A DNA stretch of 64,000 nt from Arabidopsis thaliana (Eukaryota; Streptophyta; Magnoliopsida; Brassicales; Brassicaceae), in assembly GCF_000001735.4 (NCBI RefSeq), contig NC_003070.9, forward strand, positions 15,981,971-16,045,970, given 5' to 3'. The notes beneath the pieces were generated by a model. The model ran no database searches, had not been told where the DNA came from, and was given only the letters and a program-made list of their open reading frames with translations. Of this stretch, positions 1-12,186 are shown piece by piece; position 1 is the first letter of the stretch; each line of letters starts with the position of its first letter. A program made the translations under genes and the position numbers.

Positions 1-26
1 CATGCAAAATATAAAGTTCACTCTAC

Positions 27-963
27 CATTCATCATTTCTTGTTCATGGATGACCTCTTGCTCCCATACTTTCCAGCCACGAATCTATGTTTACGAAAAA
101 ACGAATTAGTTCAATTAAAATCATCATCAACACATATATACAATGTGAAAAATTTCTACCAATATACCTTGGCTCTTCCAAGCATCATGGTTATAGCACT
201 ATATATAACATGGAACACGGCCAAGAAGAATATGAATATATGCACTTGATGTAATGCGTTTAATGATATAAGTGCGACATAATCCTGAAACGATAACAAA
301 ATAATAAGTTAATAAAACTACTTAAAACTTTTATGCTGAAACAGTAGTTAATATTACTTTCTTGCAATTTACTGGAGGAGCGTCGGCCAAAGAACGACGT
401 TGAACAGAGTAGAGAATACGCATTGCATGGTCTGTTTTCTTGAGCTTTTTACGATCATCTTCACTAGGTCCATCATATGGACCACAAAAAGACATTGCAT
501 GGCCGTATCTTGATGGAACACATATGCTCGCAATGTAGTTTTGGCCAAATGTTAGAAGCAGGGAAATAAATCCCAAAACCATAAGCTCTACAATATGTAA
601 CATAATTTTGAGTTAAATATATATATATAGGAACCAAAACTTTTCATGAAAATAATAGGGATACGATCCATCAGTTACATCCCTAACCATACGCTAACCA
701 CACGAAAAATTCCATCTTCACTACATAAAAGAAAAGATAGCACTCCAACCAGAAGACCAAAATAGATTGAAGACGAAGACGGTCAAAGAAAATAACAGAT
801 TGATTTATTCTGTTAGCGTGTGAGGCTTATCTATTACGGAAATCAACGTGTTTTTCACTTTTTTGATTACTTTGTTAAACTCATATATTGGTTGTGTGGT
901 TTGTAGAGCTTCAATCTGTGTGCTCACTGATATATTTGTATTATCGTCTTTAAATTAATAAAG

Positions 964-1009
<46 letters not shown>

Positions 1010-1358
1010 CGAAAACAATTGTTCCTTGATTTCAAGAAACCAAAAAAAATAATTTCTATATTGTTACCATTTTTAATCTTCTCAAGAGCTTCAAACAAAG
1101 CTTTCTTCTTCTTTCGTTCGAAAACCTACAAGCATGGAATTAAGTGTAACCAAAAAAGTAGCAAATGCAAAGCATATATACATCCATAAGGTATAATGGT
1201 GTTCTCTATCAAATCACCTCGCCGACTTTGTGAATGATGAGTTCCAAAATAATGGAGATCAAGATGATAACACCACAAACTGTAGAAACGGCCCAAGTCG
1301 GGGTCTGGTCTAGCTGTCTTGGACCTTCGCCACCTCCTCCACCACCACCTCCAGCCAT
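27..1358 (-). CDS. MLO: MLO-like seven-transmembrane protein, exons 1-5 (3' part beyond window)
   Basis: Five exons read without a break on the minus strand: 1358-1218, 1125-1068, 587-358, 284-168 and 84-27, all with GT-AG borders and compatible phases. Exon 1 gives a Gly-rich N-terminus (M-A-G-G...), then [16 protein letters not shown] and a first membrane segment. Exon 2 is the basic cytosolic linker ([11 protein letters not shown]). Exon 3 gives [16 protein letters not shown] (membrane segment 2) and the Cys-containing extracellular loop. Exon 4 gives [15 protein letters not shown] (segment 3). Exon 5 begins the cytosolic loop ([10 protein letters not shown]). MLO proteins are plasma-membrane proteins with a C-terminal calmodulin-binding site; some act as Ca2+ channels and in mildew susceptibility. 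The Gly-rich start and the loop Cys pattern fit the AtMLO5/AtMLO9 pollen subgroup. No stop or frameshift is visible in about 200 codons, so the gene may be functional. The calmodulin site lies off the left edge. Confidence 0.93.
967..1006. repeat. (AT)n microsatellite in MLO intron 2
   Basis: About 20 uninterrupted AT dinucleotides lie inside the intron between MLO exons 2 and 3. A second shorter AT run is near 2,203-2,228. Confidence 0.95.
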
Positions 1359-2035
1359 TACTTAAAACCGTGATGATTATCTTTTTATTTTTATTTTTTA
1401 GTATGTGTTTGGTATCAGAATTTCAATTTCAAAAGAGAAGAGACAATAAAAATGAAGTCAAAGAGATAGAGAGAATGAAAAGGAAAGGGATGATGTTGCC
1501 ATTGACGAGCATGCGAAAATAGTAGATAAGAGTGTAGACAAATCCGGTGAGTTATTTTTTAAAAAATATTAATTTTGTTTTTTTTATCAATTTATTGTCT
1601 TCCCTATTTTACAGGTTTCCACATTATTTAAGTGGGAATGTATGGAGAAGAACGAGTACGGAATAATTGGTGGAGGAAATTTAGAAGAAAAAAAATGAGA
1701 GAATTAAAGAGACGTCGTTAGCAAACTACAATAGACATCATTAAGCAATTGGATTCTAGATATATAGTATTCGTTAGAATAATTAATAAATTAAACTAGC
1801 ATGCAAAATTAAAAAGCATGTGCAATTAAAATGCTAGTAAGAAGAAAATAAACTGGACAAATCGTCTTTATGTACTACAAAGAATTGTTCCATTTCTTAC
1901 TGCATAAAATGTAGAAAATAGTGGGAAAAGTGATACCATCGCCTAATTTATACTATTTTAATAGGATATAAGTAAAAAAATCTGTATCATATTACAGAAG
2001 ACTCGCATCATATTAAAGAGAGACAATTTTTAGAG
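1359..2035. other. 5' flank of the MLO gene, no feature recognised
   Basis: AT-rich DNA upstream of the MLO start codon. It should hold the promoter, but I cannot point to a convincing TATA box or any coding frame. The short frame at 1319-1522 on the plus strand is antisense to MLO exon 1 and looks spurious. Confidence 0.4.
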
Positions 2036-2885
2036 CTAGGCCCGAACAAAATATTCATTAGATCCGTTTCGACTCAGTTTTTTATTTGATTTGATTCAAA
2101 AATCCGAATATCCGTAAGATTTTCAAGCAAATCAAATAGGAAAATATAATATTCGTAAAAATCGATGCAAATAACAAATATTATCCGCTTTGATTCGTAT
2201 TTTATATATATATATATATATATATATTAGAATATATAATTATGTATATATATAAATATCATAATATAGTTTGTATATTTATATATTTTTGGGTTTATAT
2301 TTGTAACTTCAGTATTTTTCTTCTTTGGAAATCTTGTGTTTTTATGTTAAGATGTAAGTTTGATCATTTTTCTTTCATGTTAGTGGTATCTTAAACTATC
2401 AGGTTTTAGGTCATCTCCAACAACAGTTTCTCAATGAGTAACTGAAGATTAAAAAAATAAAAAGTAATGAAAAAGGTGGAAAGAGAAAGAGATACGTTTC
2501 TCATATGAGAAACCCACTTTAATACTTGTGTCTTTATGATTGGTCAGATTTTTTTATTTATAATTTAAAATTTAAATAAATGATTTATTTATTATTAACT
2601 GATTAAAAAATATAATTGAGAGACTCACACCATCTTTTTGCGTTGGAGATGCCCTTAGTTTTTAGAATTAGTTTGATGGTATTTTCTTGATCAGTGATAT
2701 CAAAAATAGTTATGTTCTGTTTTTTGGAACTTATTTTGACATCATGTCAAACAATTTTTTTGAGAAAAATAATTAGATGTATCAAAGCGAATTTCCGCAA
2801 ATATCACAAAAAAATCTGGATATTCGAATTTTTGGATATTCGGAAATTTTTGGATCAAAATAATTTTTGCCTAACCCGCAAATTA
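2036..2885. other. AT-rich segment, possible old hAT-like element
   Basis: The outer parts carry loosely inverted sequence. ATCCGAATATCCG near 2,100 faces GGATATTCGG near 2,835, and taggcccgaac at the left faces cctaacccgc at the right. This resembles old plant hAT elements with CCGAA-rich subterminal repeats. The Harbinger-type MITE at 2,409 would be nested inside. The limits are weak and no coding frame is convincing. Confidence 0.3.
2409..2654. mobile_element. Tourist/Harbinger-type MITE, 246 bp
   Basis: The left end is GGTCATCTCCAAC and the inverted right end is GGGCATCTCCAAC, 12 of 13 matching. TTA lies directly outside both ends (2406-2408 and 2655-2657), the 3-bp target duplication of PIF/Harbinger elements. 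The inside is AT-rich and non-coding. Confidence 0.8.
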
Positions 2886-2907
2886 GCATATATTTGTTAG
2901 TTTTTTT

Positions 2908-3431
2908 TAGACATGACCAAAATTAAACCGTAACCGTATTTCGGGCCGTAACCGGACTATTTTCAAACTGTAACCGTATAAAACGGTTAATAACCGTAAG
3001 TGTTGACAATAAAAATGGAATAGTTACAGTTAAAAAAAATATACTAACTATACCCGTCAATAAAACGTAACCATATCAAACTCGTAGTTAAAAGTACGGT
3101 GAACCGTACGATTAACTACATAGATAACAACATAGTTAAAACCGTAAAAATACAATTTTAAATATTTGTAATACAAAAATATATATCAAATGTTCAGGAA
3201 AAGAATTTCAAAAAAGTAAATAATATCGCATATAAAAATAATCTAAAACATACTTTTCATTTTTAAAAGCAATAAAAAAGTCGAATAACCATAAACATAT
3301 TTAACCGTAATCATTGTAACTGTAACCGTATTCAACCGTAATTGTATCTAAATATAACCATCTTAACCGTATATATAATGGTTAAGGTTACGATTAAAGA
3401 AACTTTATAACCGTAACAATGGTCATGCCTA
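2908..3431. mobile_element. hAT-type MITE rich in ACCGT motifs, 524 bp
   Basis: The ends are TAGACATGACCA and inverted TAGGCATGACCA. The flanks GTTTTTTT (2900-2907) and GTTTTCTT (3432-3439) match at 7 of 8 positions, fitting the 8-bp duplication of hAT elements. The interior holds many AACCGTAA-like motifs in both orientations, as expected of subterminal transposase-binding repeats. There is no coding capacity. Confidence 0.75.
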
Positions 3432-4945
3432 GTTTTCTTATTTAATTGGGTTGTCGAGTTGTAGCCCCACACAATTTCCTTTTTCTTGCCTCAACCCCAT
3501 CAATGTTGATACTTTATTTGTAACCTTGTAAGTTGTTAAACCCCTAAAATTTGAATTTCGAGTTATAAGAGCAACTCCAATGGTTTAGAACCAATTGGTT
3601 TTTAATTTTGAATCTTAGCCTTATTTTAAATTAAAATATTGCTTTTACTAAGTTAAGAAAAGTTAACAAAAACTTAACTAATTTCTACTCCAATGGTTAA
3701 GAGCTATTGGTTTCTTAAGAAACAAAAATTTAAATTATTCCAAAACAATGTCTTATAATACACGCAACTACACAAGATGTTTATAATACAATTCAAATCA
3801 CCGAGGACTTCCAACTAGGCAACTACACAAGATGCTTGTTGACACTATCACAAATCCCTGCAAAATGATGTAAAGACATTACAAAGAGATTGGGGGACTT
3901 CCAAATATATGATTGTGGTGAATATGAATTAACAAGGATCACAAAACAATAAAAACATACTTCAGTTTATGTTTATTGTACCTTGCAAAGAATACTGACT
4001 AGTTTCTGTTACTAAGGTCACCAAGGGAACAATAATGATATGACAATGATCAACAAGGAAATTGAAATTAGACTAACCCTGTAAGAAGAGCTGTAGTACT
4101 ATCAATCGCTAGAAGCATAACTTATAAACTTATAGGAGAAATACTTAAACAAAAAGGAAAATTCAAAGCTTGAATAAGTTAAAGAACGAAACTATTCACC
4201 TCCTTTTTCATTAACCAATAAAACATGTCATATCAAATTATATTTAAATTATATAATAAAGTAAAGCTATAATTACAAAACAGAAAAAAGGAAACAAAAG
4301 ATAAATTACATTAACATTAACGTAATTAACGTCGTTAATCTAAACTATTAATAATATTCACACTTACACTAACTTTGTCTTCTCCTCTTTTTTTTATTTT
4401 TTTTTTATTTTGTTTATAATTAAATTTAGCAATTGTTTTAAAAAATAAGAAGTTTAATAAAAGGAAACAAAATCTGACATCTTCTCTTTTTTTTTCTTTA
4501 TATAAATAAATATAGATTAGGGTTAGGTGCTATCTCTTTCTTTTAACTCAACTTATCTTTAGAAGTTCTTTTTAAAAGCACAACAATTTTTTTGAAGAAG
4601 GAACAATACTTTATTTTTAAATCATCAAATTCACATAAAGAATTTGGTTATAAATCATCAAATTCAGGTAAATCATCTTCGTTAAAGAAATATTTCTCAA
4701 GGCTGATTGTGAACTTATAAAGACAACTAATTATAATTGATATATGTGTGAGTTTTTATGTTAATTCATCTTTCTTTCTGTTATTGAACTTGTTGATTAG
4801 GAAACGTTAAGAACAGCCTTCAGATTTTGTGGTTGTTAAACAAAGACGAATTGACAACTTTACGCAAGGTAAAACACAAATATCAATTAACTAATATATA
4901 TATAATGACAATAATAATAATATTAGATAATTAATTGCAGTTGCA

Positions 4946-7900
4946 ATGGAGAGTAATCATATAAGTGAAGAGTTTTTAGTCGAGGAAAAAGATGACCCAA
5001 TAAGTGAAAACGAAGCTTCATACAATGAATTTGTAGAAGAAGATGAAATAGCTAACAACGAGGATGATGTTGTAACTGAAGAGGCTACTGCTTCAGAAGC
5101 AAATAATGATAATGAGAAGAAATATGAAATATATATTGGAATGGAGTTAATTAAGTTCATATGAAATTGCAGATATAACTTATAAAAAGTATGGAGGTAA
5201 TCATGGTTTCAATGTAAGAAAACAACGGAGGATGAAAAAAAAGAGAAGGTAGTAAGGCTTCTTTATGTTTGCTCAAAACAAGGATATTGGAAAGAACCTA
5301 AGGTCAAAAAATCATATTTACAGCTCATAACACTGAATTTTAAGCGTTTTAAGCCCTTATTTTTCATGCATTTAGCTTAGTTTCATGCATTTTTTCATGC
5401 ATTCATAGTCCATTTTTCTTCCTTTTCATGATTTGCATTGCATTGCATAGCATATTTGCATTTGGAGTATTTTTCAGGTAAAATAGGTAATTTTGAAATT
5501 GATTTGGACATTTCTATCACAAAGAGTGGACTTGCTCGAGTTCGTGCATCAAAGGAAAGACAAGGAACTATGCTCGGGGTACATGCTCGGTCGGACGTTG
5601 AGTGGAACACTTGGAAAAAGATTTGAAGCTCCCTGCTCGAGAGGAAGTCGAGTGCATGTCATTCGGGATTTCTACTCGTCCCAAAGTCGAGTGGTGCTGC
5701 GCCGCCTTAGCTATTTTGTCTTTTTCCCGATCATGGCTTCCTACGATTTCCTATTAATAAACCTCTTATGCTTTTACCCAAAAGATATTGTCTTTGTCCC
5801 CTGTATATTAGGGTTTTCTGAGTTTGTAATCCATTTTCCTGCTATTCTGTTGTGAATTTGAGTTTGATTTCTTCTATAAAGTGGTTCATCTTGCTTAGAT
5901 CTACATCCTACTTGCTTAGAATGATTTCTGGGTTTTGTCAGATTTCTATGTTTTGTATGATGATGTTCTTCATTGTTCTTGACTAGTGTTCTTCAGAGTT
6001 CTTAATGATGGGTTAAGTTTAGGTGGATTCCTCTGTTTCTTTAGCTAGCAAAGTGTTTATATGCATGATTCCCTTCTAAATTAGGATTTCTTAGTGCTAT
6101 TTCCTTTCTGATCAACTTGAGATTGATCTCAGACTTTCTCCACCCAAAATGTGTTTGATGAAATGTCTGAACCAACGAATTCCAGAGCTTTGTAGATTCT
6201 AGCCCAAGAAATTAGATGTTTAGACTGCTTATTGACTTAGCTATGCAATAGATTGTTGCTTAAGGTCTGCTTTGCTATGTTTCATCAATGAGAATTGAAA
6301 TTAGGAAGTGGTAAAGTTATGAGGATCATTGTCACGAGAGTGGATTGATCTTGTTTTGAATATATTGTCTAGGGATAGCTTGATTGAGTTTGTTAGCTAG
6401 CTAAATGGATTGAGGAGTCCTCTAGAACCAACTACCCCATTCTTAAGAGCATTGTTTTGTTTGATTGTTCAAACTTCGTGTTATTGTTTAAGCTGCTTGT
6501 TTTGTTTTGTTATTTTGCTCGACTTTCTTGCTCGACCAAAATTAGTATCTTGCTCGGCCGAGTGCTTTCCGTATTTCTTAGTTTCCTCTTTAGTTCACGC
6601 ATTTGATAGCTCCTGCTCTATAGTTTATTTCTACTAGTATAGTTTCATACCTGAATATGATTTGCATGTTAACATGCTGCTTAGGTTTAGTAGAAATACA
6701 CCAAACCTACTCACACTTGGCTTAACTTAGTATTTTCTGATTGCATCAAGATTGTTAACAATACACTCATTTGGATTGACACCTTAAATACTACAATGAT
6801 ATGATAGTGTTAGGGAATTGATCTTCGAGATTTACAAACCCGTAAAAATCCTACTATCAACAACCAATAACACGGTGTGGTTCTAATGCTCATATGACTT
6901 GCTACTTTCAGAAGACCAAAAAATATAAGGTTGTGTCATTCGAGCCGAACCATAACCATGATTTAGTGAGGACACCTATGAAGCATTTGTTGAAGGGAAA
7001 TCGAGAATTATCTATCTCTCCAAAACAACATGAAGATGATGCCGAGATGTCAGGGACTTCAGCAAAAGCAACCGTTGAAATGATGAGAATAGAAGTTGGG
7101 ATCCGAGTAAATCTGTTTTTTTTTTTAAGAAAGATTATCAAAATTAGATATACGGAAAGAGAATGGCAAAAATGGAAAAGAGAGATGTTGGAGCTGTTTT
7201 GGAATACTTTCAGAAAAAGAGGGTAATTCGTTTTTTTTATTCAATGCAACTTGATGAGGATGATATGATCACTAATATATTCTGGGTAGATTATCGGTCT
7301 ATAAGTGATTACAATCTTTTTGGAGATGTCATTTGCTTTGACACAACTTATAAGACCAATGAATATGATAGACCCTTTGCTCCATTTATCGGGGTCAATC
7401 ATCACATGCAAACAGTTGTGTTTGGTGCTGCTCTCTTATATGATGAAACCAGTGAGTCATATAAGTGGTTTTTCGAGACTATTCTTGGAGCAATTTCTAG
7501 AAAACAAACAAAAACAATTTTTACAGACCAATGTGCAGCAATGCCGAATACAATAGTAAATGTATTCCCTGATACAAAACATAGATTATGTGTTAGACAT
7601 ATTTAGCAAAATGATGCGAAGAAGTTGAGTCATGTACTTCGTGGAGCATAACAATTTGCCATGGATTTTGGTAAGTGTGTATATGATCATGAGGAAGAAG
7701 AAGACTTGTTATTGGCATGGAGTAATATGCTCCAGAAGCATAACTTGACAAATGATAAATGGTTGAAGAATTTGTTTGAACTGAGAGAAAAATGTGCAAT
7801 GGTATATGGACGTCATACTTTTACAGCAGATATGGTGAGCACACAACGTAGTAAAAGTATGAATAATATTTTGAAAAAAATACTTGAAGCATAGTTATAA

Positions 7901-8493
7901 CTTGTTGTGCTTCTCTGAACACTCCGAGAGAGTGTTGGAAGATCAACGATATAAGGAATTAGTTGGTGATTTCAATATGATGCATACCTCGCCGGTATTA
8001 TGTGCTACTGTAGAGATGTTGGAGATGTTGCAACATGCAGAGGAAGTGTATATACCCGAAATTTGTAGCTTGTTCCAGAAACAATACATAGTTATTGGTG
8101 ATTATGTTGCCAACAAGGTTAGTAAGTCTGAGATGGTATATAAATATAAAGTATCTTATCGTGGTGTATCACAGGAGCATTTGGTTAATTATGATGTTTC
8201 AAACAAGACGATATGTTGTTGTTGCATGAAGTTTAGTTTTGCTGCGATTTTATGTCGTCATGCATCGAAAGTGTTGGACAAGAAGAATGTTAGAAGAATC
8301 CCATCTACCTACATTCTAAATCGATGGAGTAAAGAGGCAAAAGCACAAAAAATATCTTCTTATCATTCAGAGTCACCTGATGAGACAGTCAAGCAATCGA
8401 TTGGAAATCAATATAGCCATATATGTCGTACTTTCCGTGAGACTACATATGTTGCTGATGATCATATAGAATTGACGTTGTGTGCAAAATGAA
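4946..8493 (+). pseudogene. FAR1-related MULE transposase, broken and interrupted by an LTR
   Basis: The start at 4,946 opens an acidic N-terminal region. The FAR1 zinc-binding domain runs through VCSKQGYWKEPKVKKSY, is cut at about 5,327, and resumes at 6,874 with RCGSNAHMTCYFQ, ending at FEPNHNHDLV. The MULE transposase core follows at about 7,230-7,606 (DVICFDTTYKTNEYDRPFAP holds the first catalytic Asp; IFTDQCAAM the second) and at 7,661-7,894 (TFTADMVSTQRSKSMN). The SWIM zinc finger (C...CRHASKVL) is at 8,210-8,280. Related protein continues to about 8,750 in other frames. Several stops and frameshifts make it non-functional. It is related to the element family that gave rise to the light-signalling factors FHY3 and FAR1. 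Confidence 0.88.
5334..6866. mobile_element. Solo LTR, Athila/Gypsy-like, inserted in the MULE transposase
   Basis: This 1,533-bp block starts TG, ends CA, and lies between two copies of ATAACAC (5327-5333 and 6867-6873). Removing it with one copy joins the FAR1 reading frame exactly (LIT then RCGSN). It contains repeated CTCGR/GTCGAGT-type motifs around 5,535-5,700 and 6,520-6,565 and has no internal retroviral domain, so it is most likely a solo LTR left by recombination. A 7-bp flank is longer than the usual 5-bp duplication, so part of the match may be chance. Confidence 0.65.
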
Positions 8494-9660
8494 GATGCCA
8501 TTATGTTGCTTAAAAAATTAGAGGGAAAAAGGAGCTTTTAAAATATAATGCATGGATGCTCCAAACTTGAGATGTTGAATTTGTGGAAGAAGAAAAAGAA
8601 GAAGAAGAAGAAAAAGACAAGGATGTTTCAAATGCACGTGGGGTAAAGAGAAAGCTCCTGTTGGACGACCAAAAGACAAAAAAATCGGATCCCATGGTCG
8701 TTTTATGAGTGTTCTTGAAATGAAAAAATCAGCGTACCTCAAAACAATCAAGTAATGCAACAACAAAGAAAAAGTTATTATTTCAGGTACTTGATATAAT
8801 ATATATCATATTAGTTTATGTCTAATTTTCATCAAAATGTGAGTTAATCTATTTATACTAACTCTTACTTGAAATTGCTAAATACTTCAGAACTCTACCC
8901 AATTATGAGTCGTAACCACCAACCCGACCTTACAAAATGGATCATTTTTTTCACAAGTGTTCTAGGTAAATACTTAATTTCTTACTATTTATATTTGAAT
9001 TATTTGTTATTATTTTAATAATTTAAAATCTTATATTTTGTAGGAATTTGACCAAAGTTATGGAGGTTCATTATAAAGTTTTGTTATATTGCTTCTTCTT
9101 TTTTGTTCTCCAAAATATTATATATGCTAGATTGAATTTTTTCTTCTCTTGTAGAATCACAAAATCACATTCGTATTTTTTTTTTTAATTTTCTTCTAGA
9201 TTAAACTTTTTTGCTCTTTTATATTATTTTCTCTCATATTTGTATTTGCAAAAATTCTGTCGCCATTATTAAACTTCTTGTTTTTAAAATAATTGCTAAA
9301 TTTAATTATAAACAAAATTAAAAAATAAAAAGAAGAGGAGAAGACGACGTTAATGTAAGTGTGAATAAAAATATTTTGTTTCCTTTTATATGTTTTGTAA
9401 TTATAGTTTTAATTTATTATGTAATTTAAGTATAATTTTATATGGCATGTTTTTATTAGTTAATGGAAAAGAGGTGAATAAATGGGTTCACCCCTCGGGG
9501 TGAACTCAAGTTTCGTTCATAAGTTAAATCGAATTCTTTCAGTTTAAAAATTGATTACCATGCTCAAGCATTACAAAGATAAAATAAATAAAAAAAATAA
9601 AAAGAAGACTTAATTATGACACATGAAACTAAAATGTTGTAACAGAGAGTGAATTAAAAC

Positions 9661-10567
9661 TATAAGTTTGACAACATCTCATTGATTAGCTTGTTCATGA
9701 GAGTCACTTCTATATCAGTAAGTGGCTATTTTTTGGCGAAGAGAGATTCTAACAATTTGGTCTTCGATAACCTTTCTTTCTTTTCAAAATCCTCCTTCTC
9801 TTGCTCTCGATCCTTCTGCCTTAGCTCCCAATCCTTCTGCTTTATCTCCCCAATAGACTGAATCTCCAACATTACATTCCCTTTGTCTTCCACAGTTGTT
9901 GTCTTACTCACAACCTTTTTTGCTTTCGCTTTTGAAGCTTTAACACCAATAGGACGAGAAATTTCTCTATCTGCTTCATGGGTTTGTGGCTGGGAGGTTA
10001 AAAGTTGTGTAGCCTTGTCACATTTTCTTCTTTTGGACATTACACTTTCTTTAGTAGAAAGAGCGGAGAGCCAATTCTGTTCAAAGCGAAGCACTGTCTA
10101 AGCATGCTCAAGGGTGAACTTACCATGTTCGCTGTTGTAGATTTCATGTGCACTTAACATCATTGTCATTCTGTCCACTAGATTTCTGTTTTGTTGCAGC
10201 TTCATAGCTCCGTACAAACTTGCCTACACCTTCATTTTAGTCCATCTCTGCTTTATGTGACTCATCTCTCTCTTATCCACACCATTGAGCTTTGGACTTG
10301 CTCCATCATAGGCAACAATATGTGATCAAAAGGAATAACCTTTTTGTTCATTGCCTTTTATCGCATCCTTACTTGTGTTGACTGACGAGCTCCAAGTCTT
10401 CACTACCGACCATTTCCTTCTCTCTCTTTTCACCTTAGGCGTGTGTTCAGCTTAGCTTGGAGGGTCAGTACATTGTGTATTAAAGACAGGAACATCTTCA
10501 TACAGATTGGTTTCCAGATTGTAAACCTCTTGTTGACTAGTTAAGAGGTTCATGAAGCCTGATCCAT
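9661..10567 (-). pseudogene. Harbinger ORF1 (Myb/SANT plus NAM-associated C-terminal domain), decayed
   Basis: Reading frames on the minus strand match the intact ORF1 at 58,381-59,334 domain by domain. There is a trihelix/Myb-like block around 10,440-10,150 (VKRERRKWSVVKTWSSS, KQRWTKMKV), then the NAM-associated C-terminal region at 10,094-9,661 (ARPIGVKA-type motif as SRPIGVKASKAKAK, LEIQSIGEIKQKD, LTDIEVTLMNKLINEML). Stops and frameshifts scatter the N-terminal half; the last 122 codons are still open from 10,094. In this superfamily ORF1 is the DNA-binding partner needed with the transposase for excision. Confidence 0.8.
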
Positions 10568-11800
10568 ATACTAGTTTGGTGTGTGTTGTGGGTGTGTTAA
10601 TGGTTTTTGGTTACGTGTTTAAATAACAAGAGGAAGAGTTTGTTTTTGGTGTGTGTTAATGATTTATGGTTAGGAGTTTTTCAAAATTAATGGTGTGTGT
10701 TTAAATGTGACATAACAAGCAACTAGCAAGTATCAACCACACACAATCAATGGTGCACTAAAGACTGATGTAGACAAAATAATCAAAGCCTAGTTTCTAT
10801 TTTAAAAATTAAGCAAACTATCCTATTTAAGCAATCACAACAGACAACAAGCATTCAATAAAATAAGTATATAGTCAGCTAATATAATTAAAGGACCTAA
10901 AAAATTTGAATTGTCGGAGACTTATAACATTTATCAATCAACCACATTCATCCTAATCGTTATTTCATATAAGTCACAAACAATGTAGATTAAAGGTCAT
11001 TAACTAGTAATCCAACAACCAATTCAAGAAACATGCAACTCTTAAGATAACAACCTGTTTTCAGACAGATGAGAGGTTCTAAGAGTATTCAAACCATGAT
11101 GCTTCTTAGATAGTTCCTCAACCTTCAAGGAAGAATGACAGAACCTCCCCATTTAATTAAACCCTTGAAAGACAAATGTAAGGGATCCAACATATAAGGT
11201 AAGAGCTTTCACATACCATCATAGTAAGAGGAAGCCTCAGCCAATCTACACTCATTGTCTCATTGTATTCAAAATAAAGATGGCAGTCCTCACCAAAGCT
11301 CCTAAAATCGAGAAACAAACAGACAAAGTATCAACCAAATTCTTATTATTGATACCCATAACCGATTAAAGTTTTGCAAAAGATCAGACCGAAAATAGAG
11401 AAATATATCTAATTCAAGCAATCATTTAACATCATATGAACCATAATATTTTTTATTGCTTATTACTCACATTTTCGAACCCTAATTTGGTTTGAAAAAG
11501 ACATGGTAACAACATAGAACACTAAGGGGGTGTTATTGGTTTGTGATTTATATGAATTTTTGCTACCATCAATTCCCAATTGTGAAAACCCCCAATTTTT
11601 TAAACATGCATAAACCCCCAATTTTTGAAACATGCATAAACCCTAATTTACGAGCTACAAGTGAAAACAGAGAGAAATCACATAGATTCATACCATTAAA
11701 CATGCAGATTATGATAACAGCAGCTCAAACAAGTAATTCCGACTTGCAATTTCTCTCAATTCGACAGATGAAATGTTAGAGAGATTTTGCCGGCAAAAAG

Positions 11801-11868
<68 letters not shown>

Positions 11869-12186
11869 ACATCACAATGGATAAGAACAAGAAACTCTAA
11901 CTAATTTTGATGGATTGACACTCGTCGGAGTATAGTCGTCTCCAACTTCTTGTTCTCGACATGGAGAGAGACAGAGAGAGACATCGAGAGAAAGAGAGAG
12001 ATGACACAAAAAAATAAACACGTTTTTTTTTCCCTCTTTTTATTCTGTTTGTCTACCCACTCAACACACACCACCTGTCCTCTTCTTAGTGTTAAGAAAA
12101 CATCTTAATTAAGATATATATCTTAGCTAAGATTTGTTATTTTTATTATATTTAATCATATATATGAACCAAAGTTGGGGTTGCTC
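10568..12186. other. Non-coding arm of the first Harbinger element
   Basis: AT-rich sequence between the decayed ORF1 and the right TIR. It contains a (GA)n run at 11,804-11,865 and no credible gene. Subterminal DNA near 12,115 (TAAGATATATATCTTAGCTAAG) is locally palindromic. Confidence 0.5.
11804..11865. repeat. (GA)n microsatellite
   Basis: About 31 uninterrupted GA dinucleotides, with shorter GAGAGA runs continuing near 11,960-12,000. Confidence 0.95.

Larger units (their letters stand above)
4184..9518 (+). mobile_element. FAR1-type Mutator-like element with long TIRs
   Basis: The terminal inverted repeats are about 290 bp (4,184-4,480 against 9,518-9,220), both beginning GAACGAAAC. The flanks are a perfect 10-bp direct repeat, ATAAGTTAAA (4174-4183 and 9519-9528), typical of Mutator elements. 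The right TIR has about 26 extra bases containing the palindrome GTTCACCCCGAGGGGTGAAC, absent from the left TIR. The cargo is a decayed FAR1/FHY3-like transposase. A 1.5-kb LTR inserted later into the transposase; without it the element was about 3.8 kb. Confidence 0.9.
3569..12186 (-). mobile_element. PIF/Harbinger-type element (ORF1 only) with nested insertions
   Basis: The left end GAGCAACTCCAA and inverted right end GAGCAACCCCAA match at 11 of 12 positions. TAA lies outside both (3566-3568 and 12187-12189), the PIF/Harbinger target duplication. Removing the nested Mutator element leaves about 3.3 kb, with a decayed ORF1 on the minus strand at 9,661-10,567 and no transposase ORF, so it was probably non-autonomous. 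The left arm (3,569-4,173) has no coding frame. The 10.57-12.19 kb arm holds a GA microsatellite. Confidence 0.75.

Noticed and set aside
8510..8766. Minus-strand Ser/Leu-rich frames
   Set aside because: Antisense to the AAGAAGAAG-rich tail of the FAR1-type transposase; simple-sequence artefact.
11522..11560. AGGGGGTGTTATTGG as the end of a further MITE
   Set aside because: It resembles known MITE ends, but no matching inverted end or target duplication was found downstream.
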